Shown here one piece after another: positions 36,811 to 45,291 of a DNA stretch of 64,000 nt. The stretch comes from Deinococcus aetherius. Its GTDB lineage: Bacteria > Deinococcota > Deinococci > Deinococcales > Deinococcaceae. The translations under genes and the position numbers were made by a program. The notes beneath the pieces were generated by a model. The model did not search any database. It was not told where the DNA came from and was given only the letters and a program-made list of their open reading frames with translations. The stretch's first letter is position 1. The number at the start of each line of letters is the position of its first letter. The DNA is taken from positions 651,849 to 715,848 of the forward strand of contig NZ_AP026561.1 in the NCBI RefSeq assembly GCF_025997855.1, given 5' to 3'.

Positions 36811-38569
36811 TGACCCCCCCGGAGTGGTTCTCCGGCGCTTTTGATGACGAGATCAGGCGGCCAGCAGAACTCGCTGACGAAGGAGCGCGAAGGACGCACG
36901 GCCATACGCTTGCCGCCCCAACAGCTTGATCTTGTTCACAACGCCCTCGGTCGGGCCATTGGACCAGGACAGCCGCAGGGACGCCTCCAGGGCGTCTTTG
37001 TCGCGTTCCAACCCTCGGGCGAAGGTCACCAGGTCTGGTAAACCAGAGCCCGACGCCTGCTCCAGCCAACCGGTCAACGCCTCCGGCTGCCTTTTGCGCA
37101 TCAGGTGCATGAATGATTGCGTGAGGCCGTGAGCCATGCTCACGGCCTCACAACGGGCTTTGACCGCCGTCAAGAGGTCGCGGTTCTGACAGCCCAGGGT
37201 CGTCTCGTCGGGCAACATCAGCCACACCACCTGACGTAGGGTCAAGTTTCGATCCGCCTCGCCCCGCAGGATGGGCACTTGCTCTTGGGGTGGCACATCG
37301 TGTTTCCTCACGGCCGTCGCCCGATACGGGCCTGGAGTGTTCCTGGCAGGATGAGTTCGACGAACCTGGACCCACTGTGCGACCCGTCTGCGAGATCCTG
37401 GATAGCCCTGTTCGCGCAATTCCCGCAGCAGGGCTGCGGCATTGTCTTCGCCAGCAGCCCAGCGTTGTTCCAAGTAGGGGACGAACGGGTCCAGGATGCT
37501 GGGCCGTCGATGGTGATGCCGTCGCTGGGGAGGAGACTGGGCCGTGAGGGAGTGCCGGACTCGACCCCGTGAGACCTTCAGCCTCCGGGTGATGGCTCGT
37601 TGGCTGTAGCCGGACTTCGACAACGCCCGGACTTGGTTGAAGAACTCCAGGCGGGCCAGCTGGCCCGCCTCATACCGAAGTTCCTCGCTCTGGGTGCGGG
37701 GCACTGGGGCACGGGAACCCTGGCCTGGCACACGGCCAGGATCGTCTGGCGATCCCGGCCAAGTTGGCGTTCCAAAGCCTCGCGGAAATTCTTGATGACA
37801 TGCCAGCGGTCGAGCACCTGCTGAGCGTTGGGCGCACCCATCCGCACGCCCTTCTCGTACTCCATGGAACGGTCCCGGCTGATGATCTTGATCTGTGGCT
37901 GCTGTTTCAGCCAGGCCGCCAGCGTCTCGGCACTCCGGTCAGGGAGCAGTTCGATGGGCTTGCCCTGAGCCAGATCGACGATGACGGTGCCGTACACCTG
38001 GCACCGCCGCAAGGCGAAGTCGTCCACGCCAATGACCTCTGGGACTGGTGCAGGTGTCACGGTCAGCGCCAGCGCTGACCGCAACACGGTGGAGGCACTC
38101 ACGGGGAGAGGCAACTTGAGGGCGAGCTGAGCTCCCGCATTGCCCCCCAGGATGACCGAGAGATGCTGCACCAGACGACAAGCGCGCTCTGTTCGACGGG
38201 CATAGGGTGAAGGGCCATAGGCGAAGCGCTCGCAGAAGATGCGTCTGGAGCATTGAGGCTGGGCGCAGACAAAGCGCCGAACCGTCAGGTTGAGCATGAC
38301 GGCCCGGCCACCCGAGGGCAAATCGGCCAGATGGCGGCCGTACTGGCTGTGCACACGGGAGCTGAACGTGCCGCACAACGGACAGGGCGATTCCTGGTGG
38401 ACGCTGCTGGCGGTGACGACGATGGCGTCCTCAACGAGGACGCGGTCGAGCCGGAAGCCTGGCAGCGCGGTCAGGAACAAGCGAGACAGAAGTTCGTCGG
38501 CCATAGGCCATTCCAATCCACTCCCTGGCCCCCGTCATCAAAAGCGCCGGAGAACCTCCGAGGGGGTCA
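36811..38569. mobile_element. ISL3 family insertion sequence, about 1.76 kb
   Basis: Terminal inverted repeats: left GGTTCTCCGGCGCTTTTGAT at 36826 onward and right its complement ending 38556, 24 bases perfect (to GATGACG). Outside them TGACCCCCCCGGAGT on the left and the complement of TGACCCCCTCGGAG on the right also match, so the repeats may extend to 36811 and 38569. No 8-bp target duplication is visible at either boundary choice, so an old or rearranged insertion is likely. It carries one transposase gene, split by a frameshift. Confidence 0.85.
36853..38516 (-). pseudogene. ISL3 transposase, split by a frameshift
   Basis: From about 38516 the N-terminal half reads SPCPLCGTFSSRVHSQYGRH (zinc-ribbon), then VIGVDDFALRRCQVYGTVIV, KIISRDRSMEYEKGVRMGAP and QVLDRWHVIKNFREALERQL, all typical ISL3 with catalytic Asp in GVDDFA and SRDRS. 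Near 37700 the frame changes at PVPQCPAP: the second half, PVPRTQSEELRYEAGQLARL, carries the HTH (SGYSQRAITRRLKVSRGRVR) and the last motif GPTEGVVNKIKLLGRQAYGR with catalytic Glu, ending at 36853. No slippery run such as A6G is seen at the junction, so this looks like a mutation or indel error rather than programmed frameshifting. Confidence 0.82.
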
Positions 38570-38571
38570 CT

Positions 38572-38676
38572 CCAGGGCATGAAGACCATGCCGACTGGAA
38601 CGCTGCAAAGAACATCCTGGGCAGGGCCTGCCCCTCAGGTGTTAACGGTAGCGGGGTAGCGCATGCCGTCGCCTGA
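38572..38676 (+). pseudogene. 3' end of an IS605-type tnpB gene
   Basis: The frame reads GHEDHADWNAAKNILGRACP, then SGVNGSGVAHAVA and TGA 38674. HADxNAAKNIL is the last conserved block of TnpB/OrfB, holding the RuvC-III Asp, after the zinc-finger GH. The preceding codon, normally Cys, is Pro at the edge of the ISL3 element. Everything upstream of this block is missing, so the ISL3 insertion or a deletion removed the gene body. Confidence 0.72.
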
Positions 38677-38680
38677 CAAG

Positions 38681-38701
38681 CCCTCGGCTTCAGCCGTAGG
38701 G
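38681..38701. repeat. IS605-type right-end hairpin
   Basis: CCCT-CGGCT-TC-AGCCG-T-AGGG, a 9-bp stem with a single bulge, five bases after the tnpB stop. Its position fits the right-end hairpin recognised by TnpA and the 3' part of the TnpB guide RNA scaffold. Confidence 0.6.
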
Positions 38702-38710
38702 TCGGTCACC

Positions 38711-40225
38711 CTACGCCCGCCCCCGGCGTCTGCGCCCGAAGGCATGTCCCCGAGTGAAGAGCCCCAGGTACGTCTGCCGCACCGCCTCGGCGTAGGTGGG
38801 GTAGGGAGCGGGCAGCAGGGCCAGCTTGAGGGGATGGAAGCCCAGGCGGGCGGGTAGGCTCAGGAGCTGAATCAGTTCGCCCGCGTACTCGCCGACGACC
38901 TCGGCGCCCACCACCCGCAGCCCGAGCGGCGTGCCCAGAAATCCTGAGAGCGCCACCAGCTTCACGAAGCCGACCTCCCCCTCGATCAGGGCGCGGTCGA
39001 GCTGCCAGGCGCCGTACTCCACGACCGTCACGCGCCGCCCGTGCCTTCTGACGGCCTCGCGCTCGGTGAGGCCCCAGCGGGCGATGGCGGGGTCGGTGTA
39101 CGTGACCGAGGGGATGTCCTCCACCCGGGCGGCGGGGGCACGAATCCGGGCGAGGAACCGTCCCGGCAATCCCAGCGAGCCCAGCCCCGCCAGCGTGCCG
39201 CGCTCGGTGGCCCCGTGGGTGAACATCGGCCCGCCCACCACGTCCCCGGCGCCCCACAGGTACGGGCAGCTCACCGAGCGCATGGCGGCGTCCACCTTCA
39301 GGCCCTGCTCGTCATACTCGGCGCCGATCACGTCGAGGCCCAGGTCCTCCACCCGGGGCCGCTTGCCCGTGGCGAGGAGGACGTGCGAGGCGCAGACGAG
39401 GCCGCCGCTGCTGAGGTGGACCTGGATGCCCTCCGCCGCGCGCTCGACCCGGACGACTTCCGAATTCAGGTGGACCCGCACGCCGTCCGCGCCGAGGATG
39501 TCCCGGAGCATCGCCGACGCCTCCGGCTCATCGCGCTCGATCAGGCGCTCCCCCCGCTCCACCACCGTCACATCGCTGCCCAGCCGGGCGAACGCCTGCG
39601 CCAGCTCGCAGCCCAGCGGCCCACCCCCCACGATGAGCAGGTGCGCGGGGCGCTCGGGCAGGGTAAAGACCGTCTCGTGGGTCAGGAAGGGCACCTCGTC
39701 CAGGCCCTCTATCGGCGGAATCACCGTCCGCGAGCCGGTGGCGAGGACGAAGTTCCGGCCCCGGACCTCGTGGGTGTGGTCACCGCAGCGCAGCTCCAGG
39801 GTCCGTGGGGCCACGAAGCGCGTCTCGCCCGCCAGGACGCGCACGCCCCGGCGCTCCACCGCGCGGGGAGAGTCCGTCTCGTGAAAGCGGTTGACCGTGC
39901 GCCGCAGTCTCGTCTGCACCGCCCTCCAGCTCGGCTCGCCCATCACGGCCAGGCCGAGCCCTTCGGCGGAACGCGCCTCGTGCACGGTGCGGGCGAGGGA
40001 CAGCAGCGTCTTGGAGGGTACGCAGCCGGTGAAGAGGCACTCGCCGCCCAGCCGGTCCCGCTCGATCAGCAGGACGCGCTTCCCCGCCGCCGCCGCGACC
40101 TGCGCCGCCGTGAGGCCCGCCGAGCCCCCGCCGATGACCACCACGTCGCCCTGCAGCGTCCGCGTCCCCAGCGCGCAGGGGACGTTCCACTCCAGCTCGC
40201 GGGTCCGCCCCGCCGTGGCCGTCAT
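38711..40225 (-). CDS. FAD-dependent pyridine nucleotide-disulfide oxidoreductase (mercuric reductase-like)
   Basis: A 504-residue flavoprotein of the class I disulfide reductase family. The FAD motif is VVVIGGGSAGLTAAQVAAAA; the redox-active disulfide is Cys63-x4-Cys68 in GGECLFTGCVPSKTLLSL; the NAD(P) site is LLIVGGGPLGCELAQAFARL; ATGKRPRVEDLG and YLWGAGDVVGGPMFTHGA follow the family pattern. The dimer domain ends the protein, but the C-terminal HPxxxE is replaced by PAPYPTYAEAVRQ, as in many mercuric-reductase-like proteins of unknown substrate. No MerA heavy-metal domain or merR/merT neighbours are present, so mercury is unlikely. ATG 40225 overlaps the Crp/Fnr stop (ATGA), so the two are coupled. 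Confidence 0.87.
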   Translation of the reverse strand: MTATAGRTRELEWNVPCALGTRTLQGDVVVIGGGSAGLTAAQVAAAAGKRVLLIERDRLGGECLFTGCVPSKTLLSLARTVHEARSAEGLGLAVMGEPSWRAVQTRLRRTVNRFHETDSPRAVERRGVRVLAGETRFVAPRTLELRCGDHTHEVRGRNFVLATGSRTVIPPIEGLDEVPFLTHETVFTLPERPAHLLIVGGGPLGCELAQAFARLGSDVTVVERGERLIERDEPEASAMLRDILGADGVRVHLNSEVVRVERAAEGIQVHLSSGGLVCASHVLLATGKRPRVEDLGLDVIGAEYDEQGLKVDAAMRSVSCPYLWGAGDVVGGPMFTHGATERGTLAGLGSLGLPGRFLARIRAPAARVEDIPSVTYTDPAIARWGLTEREAVRRHGRRVTVVEYGAWQLDRALIEGEVGFVKLVALSGFLGTPLGLRVVGAEVVGEYAGELIQLLSLPARLGFHPLKLALLPAPYPTYAEAVRQTYLGLFTRGHAFGRRRRGRA

Positions 40226-40992
40226 TCCAGCGCCTCCAGTTCGAGCTGCTCGATCAGGGCCTCCAGGCCCCGGACGTTCACCCGGTAGTCGCCGCGCGTG
40301 CCCAGCACGAGATCCTGGGCGCGCCACGCGCTGATCGCCTGGGTGGCACTCACCCGGCTCGCGTTCGCCATGCTCGCGATCTCGTCGTGCCGCAGGTCCA
40401 GCCGCAGGTGGTACACGCCCTCTCCGGTGTCCTCGCCCAGACGGACCGCCAGCTCTGCCATGACGCGCGCCAGCCGCACCTGCACGGGCTGCGTCATGAC
40501 GTGGAGCCGCTCCTCCAGGTCCGCGTTGCGCCGGGCGAGCACCATCGCGAAGGTCAGGGCGACGTGGGGCAATTGCGTGGCGACCTCCAGAAACTGCTCG
40601 CGGCTCACCGGGCACACGACGGTGTGATCCGTGAGGCACACGGCGTCCGCGAGGCAGGTTGCGGCCCCGGTCAGGAAGTTCTCGCCGAAGAAGTCGTCGG
40701 GGCCGCACACGGTCAGGACCCGCTCGTTCCCCAGCCAGCCGGGCTGGGCGAGCTTCACGTGGCCTTCGAGCAGGATGTGGAGGCTCCCGGCCGGTTCCCC
40801 ACGCCGGTAGACGCGCTCCCCGCGTGCGTACCGGCGCGGTGGGCAGATCTGCCCCAGGCGCTGCATGTCCGGGTCGCTGATGGAATTCATCCAGTCGGTG
40901 TCCGTCACGGCCCAGGCTCTCCGGGGGACCCTGGGAACGGGACTCACGCCCAGCAGCGACAGCAACCTGCGTGTGGGGTCAAAGGCGCTCAT
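40222..40992 (-). CDS. Crp/Fnr family transcriptional regulator
   Basis: A 256-residue regulator with an N-terminal cyclic-nucleotide-fold domain (YARGERVYRRGEPAGSLHIL, LEGHVKLAQPGWLGNERVLT, GPDDFFGENFLTGAATCLAD), a dimer helix and a C-terminal winged HTH (LRLDLRHDEIASMANASRVS, ATQAISAWRAQDLVLGTRGD). No Fnr-type Cys cluster is seen at the N-terminus, so oxygen sensing by iron-sulfur is unlikely. It overlaps the flavoprotein gene by ATGA. An autoregulated redox- or stress-responsive pair is a reasonable inference. Confidence 0.87.
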   Translation of the reverse strand: MSAFDPTRRLLSLLGVSPVPRVPRRAWAVTDTDWMNSISDPDMQRLGQICPPRRYARGERVYRRGEPAGSLHILLEGHVKLAQPGWLGNERVLTVCGPDDFFGENFLTGAATCLADAVCLTDHTVVCPVSREQFLEVATQLPHVALTFAMVLARRNADLEERLHVMTQPVQVRLARVMAELAVRLGEDTGEGVYHLRLDLRHDEIASMANASRVSATQAISAWRAQDLVLGTRGDYRVNVRGLEALIEQLELEALE

Positions 40993-41177
40993 GGCGTGAC
41001 TCCGGGTGGGAGGCGAGACGTGCGTTCATGCCCCAGTGTCACCCGCACGGGTGGCCCCGCGTGTTGCGAGCACGACACGCTCGCGGCTGGGTCTGACTGT
41101 GCGGGGTCCGCCGTCCGGCGTGCTCCTCCGGGCCGTGGGCGCCCGCAGTCCTGCCGGACGCCCCACGCCAGCGGTGG

Positions 41178-41402
41178 TCAGGGCGTGAGGGAGCGGGCGA
41201 TGACCCGTCGGGACGCCAGCGCCGCGTAGGTCAGGCCGAGGACGGCCCCGTAGATCGGGTGCCTCATCAGGCTCAGCAGGTTCTGGGCACTCGGCGCATT
41301 CGCAAACTGCACGCCCATCCCCATCATGCCCATCAGCAGACCGAAGACCACGCTGCCCGCGAGCCCACCCATGACACCTACCCTGAGGTTTTCCGTCTTC
41401 AT
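41178..41402 (-). CDS. Small membrane protein of unknown function
   Basis: A 74-residue protein: MKTENLRVGVMGGLAGSVVF begins a Gly/Met-rich membrane helix (FGLLMGMMGMGV), and PIYGAVLGLTYAALASRRVI a second. CTGGAGGAACAATC precedes ATG 41402, a clear ribosome site. The Gly-zipper-like first helix with several Met is notable. It lies between the Na+/H+ transport group and the Crp/Fnr gene on the same strand. No function can be assigned. Confidence 0.75.
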   Translation of the reverse strand: MKTENLRVGVMGGLAGSVVFGLLMGMMGMGVQFANAPSAQNLLSLMRHPIYGAVLGLTYAALASRRVIARSLTP

Positions 41403-41728
41403 GATTGTTCCTCCAGGGTCAGCGTGATCCCCGGTGGAGCGCGTCTGTGTCAACCGGGCAACACGGCGCTGTCCCTCTGTCCTCGTCCCCGGCGCGATGA
41501 GGAACATGCTGGAGGCAATGTCGGCGGGACGACACTGGGTGGGACGACGGGCGCGTGCAATGACGGCCCTGCGGCTGGCTATCTCCATTTGGGCGGGCAC
41601 GGCGACGGCCTCGTTGAGGCTGAGCAAACTCGCCTCTTCCCCCTGGCAGAGCAGGCTGGCATTGACCTCTCAACCCTTCCAGCAGGGCTGAACGGGCCTG
41701 TGCCCCTGCGGGCGCCGCGGCCTGCCCC
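41403..41728. other. Gap between the small membrane protein and the MnhE pseudogene
   Basis: 326 bp with no supported gene; nothing recognisable is seen. Confidence 0.5.
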
Positions 41729-42218
41729 TCACGCCCCGGCCTCCAGTGACCCCAGGACACGCATCAGCCGGTCCTCCACCCACCGGATGGAGTCGTGGGC
41801 CGCCTGGGCACTGGTCGTGCCGATGGCGTGCGCGTAGAGGGTGCGGCGATCCGGGCTGAAGCCCATGACTACAGTGCTCGGCATCAGGGTGAGGGTGGTG
41901 GCCAGCAGCGTCTGGGGCAGGTCCCCCTGCACCCGCAGCGGCACGGCCACGATCATGGAGTTCAGGCGCGGGCAGCGCCGCAGCGCGAAGAGGGCCACCT
42001 GGACATTCGCCACCGTCAACTCCTGCAGAAAGTACGCCAGAAAGCTCGGCCCGGCGACCATGCGGCGGACGTACTCGCCCGTGCCCAGCGCGCGGGGAAA
42101 CACGGCCGGGACCGCGAAGCAGGACGGCGAACCCGAGCACGAGTTCCCAAAGACTGACCTCCCCGGTGAACAGGGCCCACACCACCGCCAGCAGCGCATA
42201 GAGCGCAAATCCCTTCAC
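41729..42218 (-). pseudogene. mnhE: MnhE-type Na+/H+ antiporter subunit E, frameshifted
   Basis: GTG 42218 opens MKGFALYALLAVVWALFTGE and VSLWELVLGFAVLL, the N-terminal helices of MnhE/MrpE. The rest is in the neighbouring frame: FPRALGTGEYVRRMVAGPSF, LAYFLQELTVANVQVALFAL, LNSMIVAVPLRVQGDLPQTL, LATTLTLMPSTVVMGFSPDR and RTLYAHAIG, a clear MnhE core ending near 41729. The junction lies at about 42105-42150. Joined, the protein would be about 163 residues, the family norm. MnhE normally belongs to the six- or seven-gene Mrp complex, yet no other mrp gene is here. AGGGAGGGCAAC gives a ribosome site. A sequencing indel is an alternative to true loss. Confidence 0.78.
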
Positions 42219-42368
42219 CCGTTGCCCTCCCTCACGGTCGAGGTCCTCCCGCCCGCTCCCCTACCGCGCCCGGGGAGGCTGGCCTTTCAGCAGGGCATGG
42301 GCGCCGCACCAACACGTCAGGCAGTCAGAAGGCCTTTCCGCACGGGACCCTGAACTGCCGGACGCCCG

Positions 42369-43586
42369 TCAGTGGAGGGTCCGGCCGGTTCCTTCCCCAG
42401 CCCGCGCGGCGAGCCTGCCCACGGTGAGGCCCTGCACGATGATCGAGAACACCACCACGACGTACGTCATCACCAGAAACAGGTCCCGCTGCGGCCCGGC
42501 GGGCACCGTGAAGGCCAGCGCCACGCTGATCGCGCCCCGCAGGCCGCCCCAGATCATCAGGCGGCGGGTGAAGGGCGAGAACCCGTGGCGCCGTCCCAGC
42601 AGCGTCACCGGCACCTGGACGCTGACGGCGCGGATCAGCAGCACGAGCGGAATGGCGATCAGCCCGAGCAGGAGGGCCTGCCCGCTGAAGCGCACGACCA
42701 CCACCTCCAGCGCGAGCAGGGCGAAGAGGAAGATGTTCAGCAACTCGTCGGTCAGGTGCCAGAAGGAGTCGAACTTCTCCCGGCTGGACAGGGCGGCGGG
42801 CCTGCGGTCTGTCAGGGAGCCGACCAGCAGCCCGGCGGCGACGGCGGCCAGCGGGGCCGACACGTGCAGGTGCGTGGCGACGGCGGTGCAGGCCAGTACC
42901 AGGCCCAGGGTGACGAGCACTTCGACCACGAAGTCGTTGACCGCTCGCAGGGCCACGTACCCCAGGTAACCCAGCACGCCACCGGCGCTCAGGTCCGGGC
43001 CGTGCGCCTCCCCGCCCGCCGCCGCGATGCCCGCCAGCACCGCGAAGGCCACGACGCCCACCCCGTCGTTGAACAGGCTCTCCCCGGCCACCAGGGTCTC
43101 GATCCGTCTGGGGACGTTGGCCTGCTTGAGCATCCCCAGCACCGCCACCGGGTCGGTGGGCGAGATCAGGGCGCCGAACAGCAGGCAATACACCAGCGGA
43201 ACGTTCAGCCCGAACAGGCCGACGAGCCCGTACACCGTGACCCCGACCAGCCCGATGGAGAGCGCGGTGGATAGCAGCGCGAAGGAGAGCACCGGGCCGC
43301 GCAGGCTCCACAGGGCGTGCGAGTTCACGCCCAGCGCCCCGGCGAAGAGCAGGAAGGACAGCACGCCCTCGAACACGAAGTCGTCGAACCCGATGCCCCG
43401 CACCAGGTCCACGGCTTGCAGGGCGAACGGCACGCCGAGGCCGACCAGGGCGAGGAGCCCCAGGCTGACGACCAGGCCACCGACCGTCACGCCGATGGAC
43501 GCGGGCAGCCTGAGAAAGCGGGCATTGAGAAAGGCCAGGGCGGCGGTCACGCACACCAGCAGGGTCGCCAGGTCGAGCAGCCGCAT
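42369..43586 (-). CDS. CPA1-type Na+/H+ antiporter (NhaP family)
   Basis: A 405-residue carrier with about 12 membrane segments. The family motifs are ALISPTDPVAVLGMLKQANV (ion-site Asp), LVAGESLFNDGVGVVAFAVL (second membrane Asp in NDG) and MIWGGLRGAISVALAFTVP (the Gly-Gly-Leu-Arg-Gly block). The product exchanges sodium or potassium for protons in the inner membrane. ATG 43586 is one base after the stop of the NhaD-type gene, so the two are one operon. The cytoplasmic C-terminal tail is very short (GEGTGRTLH), unlike NhaP forms with regulatory tails. Confidence 0.9.
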   Translation of the reverse strand: MRLLDLATLLVCVTAALAFLNARFLRLPASIGVTVGGLVVSLGLLALVGLGVPFALQAVDLVRGIGFDDFVFEGVLSFLLFAGALGVNSHALWSLRGPVLSFALLSTALSIGLVGVTVYGLVGLFGLNVPLVYCLLFGALISPTDPVAVLGMLKQANVPRRIETLVAGESLFNDGVGVVAFAVLAGIAAAGGEAHGPDLSAGGVLGYLGYVALRAVNDFVVEVLVTLGLVLACTAVATHLHVSAPLAAVAAGLLVGSLTDRRPAALSSREKFDSFWHLTDELLNIFLFALLALEVVVVRFSGQALLLGLIAIPLVLLIRAVSVQVPVTLLGRRHGFSPFTRRLMIWGGLRGAISVALAFTVPAGPQRDLFLVMTYVVVVFSIIVQGLTVGRLAARAGEGTGRTLH

Positions 43587-43587
43587 C

Positions 43588-44943
43588 TCAGACCCCCGCC
43601 CCGGTCAGCCGAAAGACGGCGTAGTACAGCCCCACCGCGAGGGCCACGGTCGCCAGGGCGATGGGCGTGGCGTAGCGGATGAACGCCCCGAAGCTGATGG
43701 GGTGCCCCTCACGGGCGGCAATGTCCGAGACGACGATGTTCGCCGACGCGCCAATGAGCGTCAGGTTGCCCCCCAGGCACGCTCCCAGGCTCAGAGCCCA
43801 CCACAACGGGTCCATCCCGGCGCCCAGCGTACCCTGCAATTCCCGCAGCACGCTCGCCATGCTGATGGTGAAGGGGATGTTGTCCACGAACCCGCTGATG
43901 ATCGCGCTGGAAAAGCCGACGAGCAGGATGCCCAGCCCGATGTCGCCGCCGATGGTGGTCGTCAGGGTGGTCGCCACGCGCTCGAAGATCCCGACGTGTT
44001 CCAGCGCGCCGACCACGATGAAGAGGCCCATGAAGAACAGCAGGGTCGCCCACTCCACCCGCTCGAACAGCTCGACCGGGGACAGGTCGGCGATCAGGAA
44101 CAGGAAGGTGCTGGTGGTCAGGGCGACGAGGCCCGCCTCCAGCCCGATGGGGTGCCCGACGATGAACAGCAGCAAGGTCACCGCGAACACCCAGAGCGCC
44201 TGGCGCATCAGCTTCGGGTTCGTCTGGATGGGCGTGGGGTCGGCGAGGACCCGTCGCAAGCGCTCCCCCGAGTCGCCGCCCGCCAGGTCACCCCGAACCC
44301 GCATCAGCAGGTGCATCAGGGCGATCCCGACCAGGGTGGCGAGCGCCGCGTAGGGGGCCACGTTCGTCAGGAAGTCTCCGAAGCCCTTGCCCGCCACCGA
44401 GCCGATGATGATATTCGGGGGATCGCCCACCAGGGTCGCCGTGCCGCCCGTGTTGCTCGCCAGCACGACCGCGATCAGGTAGGGCAGCGGCCTCAGGCCC
44501 AGCCGGGTCACGACGGTGACGACCACCGGCGCCATGAACAGCACCGTGGTGACGTTATCGAGAAAGGCGCTGAAGACCGCGGTGAGCAGGCTGAAGATCC
44601 ACAGGACGCGCACCGGCTCCCCGCGTGTGAGGACCATTGCCCGGCGGGCCACCAGGTCGAAGAAGCCGCTGCGGCTCAGTACGTTGACGATGTTCATCAT
44701 GCCGAACAGCAGAAAGAGGGTGTTGAAGTCGATGCTGCCCCAGGCCTGCTCAGGGGTCAGGAGCCCCAGCACCATCACGGCGCAGGCGCCCAGCAGGGCG
44801 GCGACGGTGCGGTGGACGTACTTCTCCAGCAGGATCAGGACGTAGGTCAGGACGAAGAGAAGGATGGCGAGCCCCGTGAGGGTGCCCTCGCCGGGGGAAA
44901 GACCGAGGGTGTCAAGCAGGGTGGGGTGATGCGGCTCAGTCAT
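43588..44943 (-). CDS. ArsB/NhaD family (ion transporter superfamily) carrier
   Basis: A 451-residue membrane protein with 11-12 helices. IDFNTLFLLFGMMNIVNVLS, FLDNVTTVLFMAPVVVTVVT and VVLASNTGGTATLVGDPPNI are the signature of the NhaD/ArsB/CitMHS superfamily (S-N-T-G-G-x-A-T-x-x-G-D-P-P-N). The second inverted half repeats it as ISGFVDNIPFTISMA and LGACLGGNLTLIGASANIVV. Placement with a CPA1 antiporter and MnhE points to Na+/H+ exchange, but arsenite or dicarboxylate cannot be excluded. Start ATG 44943 is 36 bases after the tiny membrane protein gene. Confidence 0.88.
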   Translation of the reverse strand: MTEPHHPTLLDTLGLSPGEGTLTGLAILLFVLTYVLILLEKYVHRTVAALLGACAVMVLGLLTPEQAWGSIDFNTLFLLFGMMNIVNVLSRSGFFDLVARRAMVLTRGEPVRVLWIFSLLTAVFSAFLDNVTTVLFMAPVVVTVVTRLGLRPLPYLIAVVLASNTGGTATLVGDPPNIIIGSVAGKGFGDFLTNVAPYAALATLVGIALMHLLMRVRGDLAGGDSGERLRRVLADPTPIQTNPKLMRQALWVFAVTLLLFIVGHPIGLEAGLVALTTSTFLFLIADLSPVELFERVEWATLLFFMGLFIVVGALEHVGIFERVATTLTTTIGGDIGLGILLVGFSSAIISGFVDNIPFTISMASVLRELQGTLGAGMDPLWWALSLGACLGGNLTLIGASANIVVSDIAAREGHPISFGAFIRYATPIALATVALAVGLYYAVFRLTGAGV

Positions 44944-44979
44944 GGGGAGTCCAGAGGGGAGAGGTGGCGCGTGTGGGCG

Positions 44980-45120
44980 TCACAGGAACAGGGCGACGAG
45001 CAGCAGCGCCACGAGACCGGCCACCAGGAGGCCAGCGGTGAAGGTGAGGACCAGGGTGACGACGTTCTGCCAGGTCGGGGGCGTGTTGGGACCGTCGGGT
45101 GGGTCGTCTGGTCGCTTCAT
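44980..45120 (-). CDS. Tiny single-span membrane protein, first gene of the antiporter operon
   Basis: A 46-residue protein: MKRPDDPPDGPNTPPTWQNV, then the helix VTLVLTFTAGLLVAGLVALL, LVALFL. The polar, Pro/Asp-rich N-terminus ends in Trp-Gln at the membrane border. CCAGGAGGATGCCC before ATG 45120 is a very strong ribosome site, and the stop is 36 bases before the next gene, so it is almost certainly translated with it. It may be a small regulatory or accessory subunit of the carrier. No family is recognised. Confidence 0.75.
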   Translation of the reverse strand: MKRPDDPPDGPNTPPTWQNVVTLVLTFTAGLLVAGLVALLLVALFL

Positions 45121-45156
45121 GGGCATCCTCCTGGGGTGAATCCGAGCCTGGAGCAA

Positions 45157-45192
45157 ATGAAAAAGGAGGAACCTGCGGTAGCAGACTCCTCC
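45157..45192 (-). terminator. Intrinsic terminator in the antiporter operon leader
   Basis: Read leftward: GGAGGA-GT-CTGC-TACC-GCAG-GT-TCCTCC followed by TTTTTCATTT. A 12-bp two-part stem and a U-run make a classical Rho-independent terminator. It ends about 40 bases before the first start codon of the operon. Confidence 0.75.
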
Positions 45193-45240
45193 AGTTCGGC
45201 GTATGGTCGCCGGAACCTGTCCCGTGGACAGGGTTGTCCG
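45157..45240 (-). promoter_or_regulatory. Structured leader with three tandem hairpins
   Basis: Read leftward the leader folds as CCTGTCC-ACG-GGACAGG (45216-45232), then CGGCG-ACCATA-CGCCG, then the terminator hairpin. Such a stack upstream of ion transport genes can be an attenuator or riboswitch. I cannot match it to a known riboswitch consensus by eye; it could also simply stop transcription coming from the IS6 remnant. Confidence 0.45.
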
Positions 45241-45291
45241 CTCAGTGTACAGGACTCACGGTGGTCTACCCCCAAAAACTGGACACAACTG

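Noticed and set aside
37660..37740. Programmed frameshifting in the ISL3 transposase
   Set aside because: No slippery run or stimulatory structure is evident, and ISL3 transposases are normally made from one frame.
38711..40225. Mercury resistance operon
   Set aside because: The flavoprotein has the CxxxxC site, but there is no heavy-metal domain, no C-terminal Cys pair and no merR, merT or merP nearby.
45256..45290. Sequence CTACCCCCAAAAACTGGACA resembling an IS3-type end
   Set aside because: A single short match without a partner end or transposase; too weak to call.
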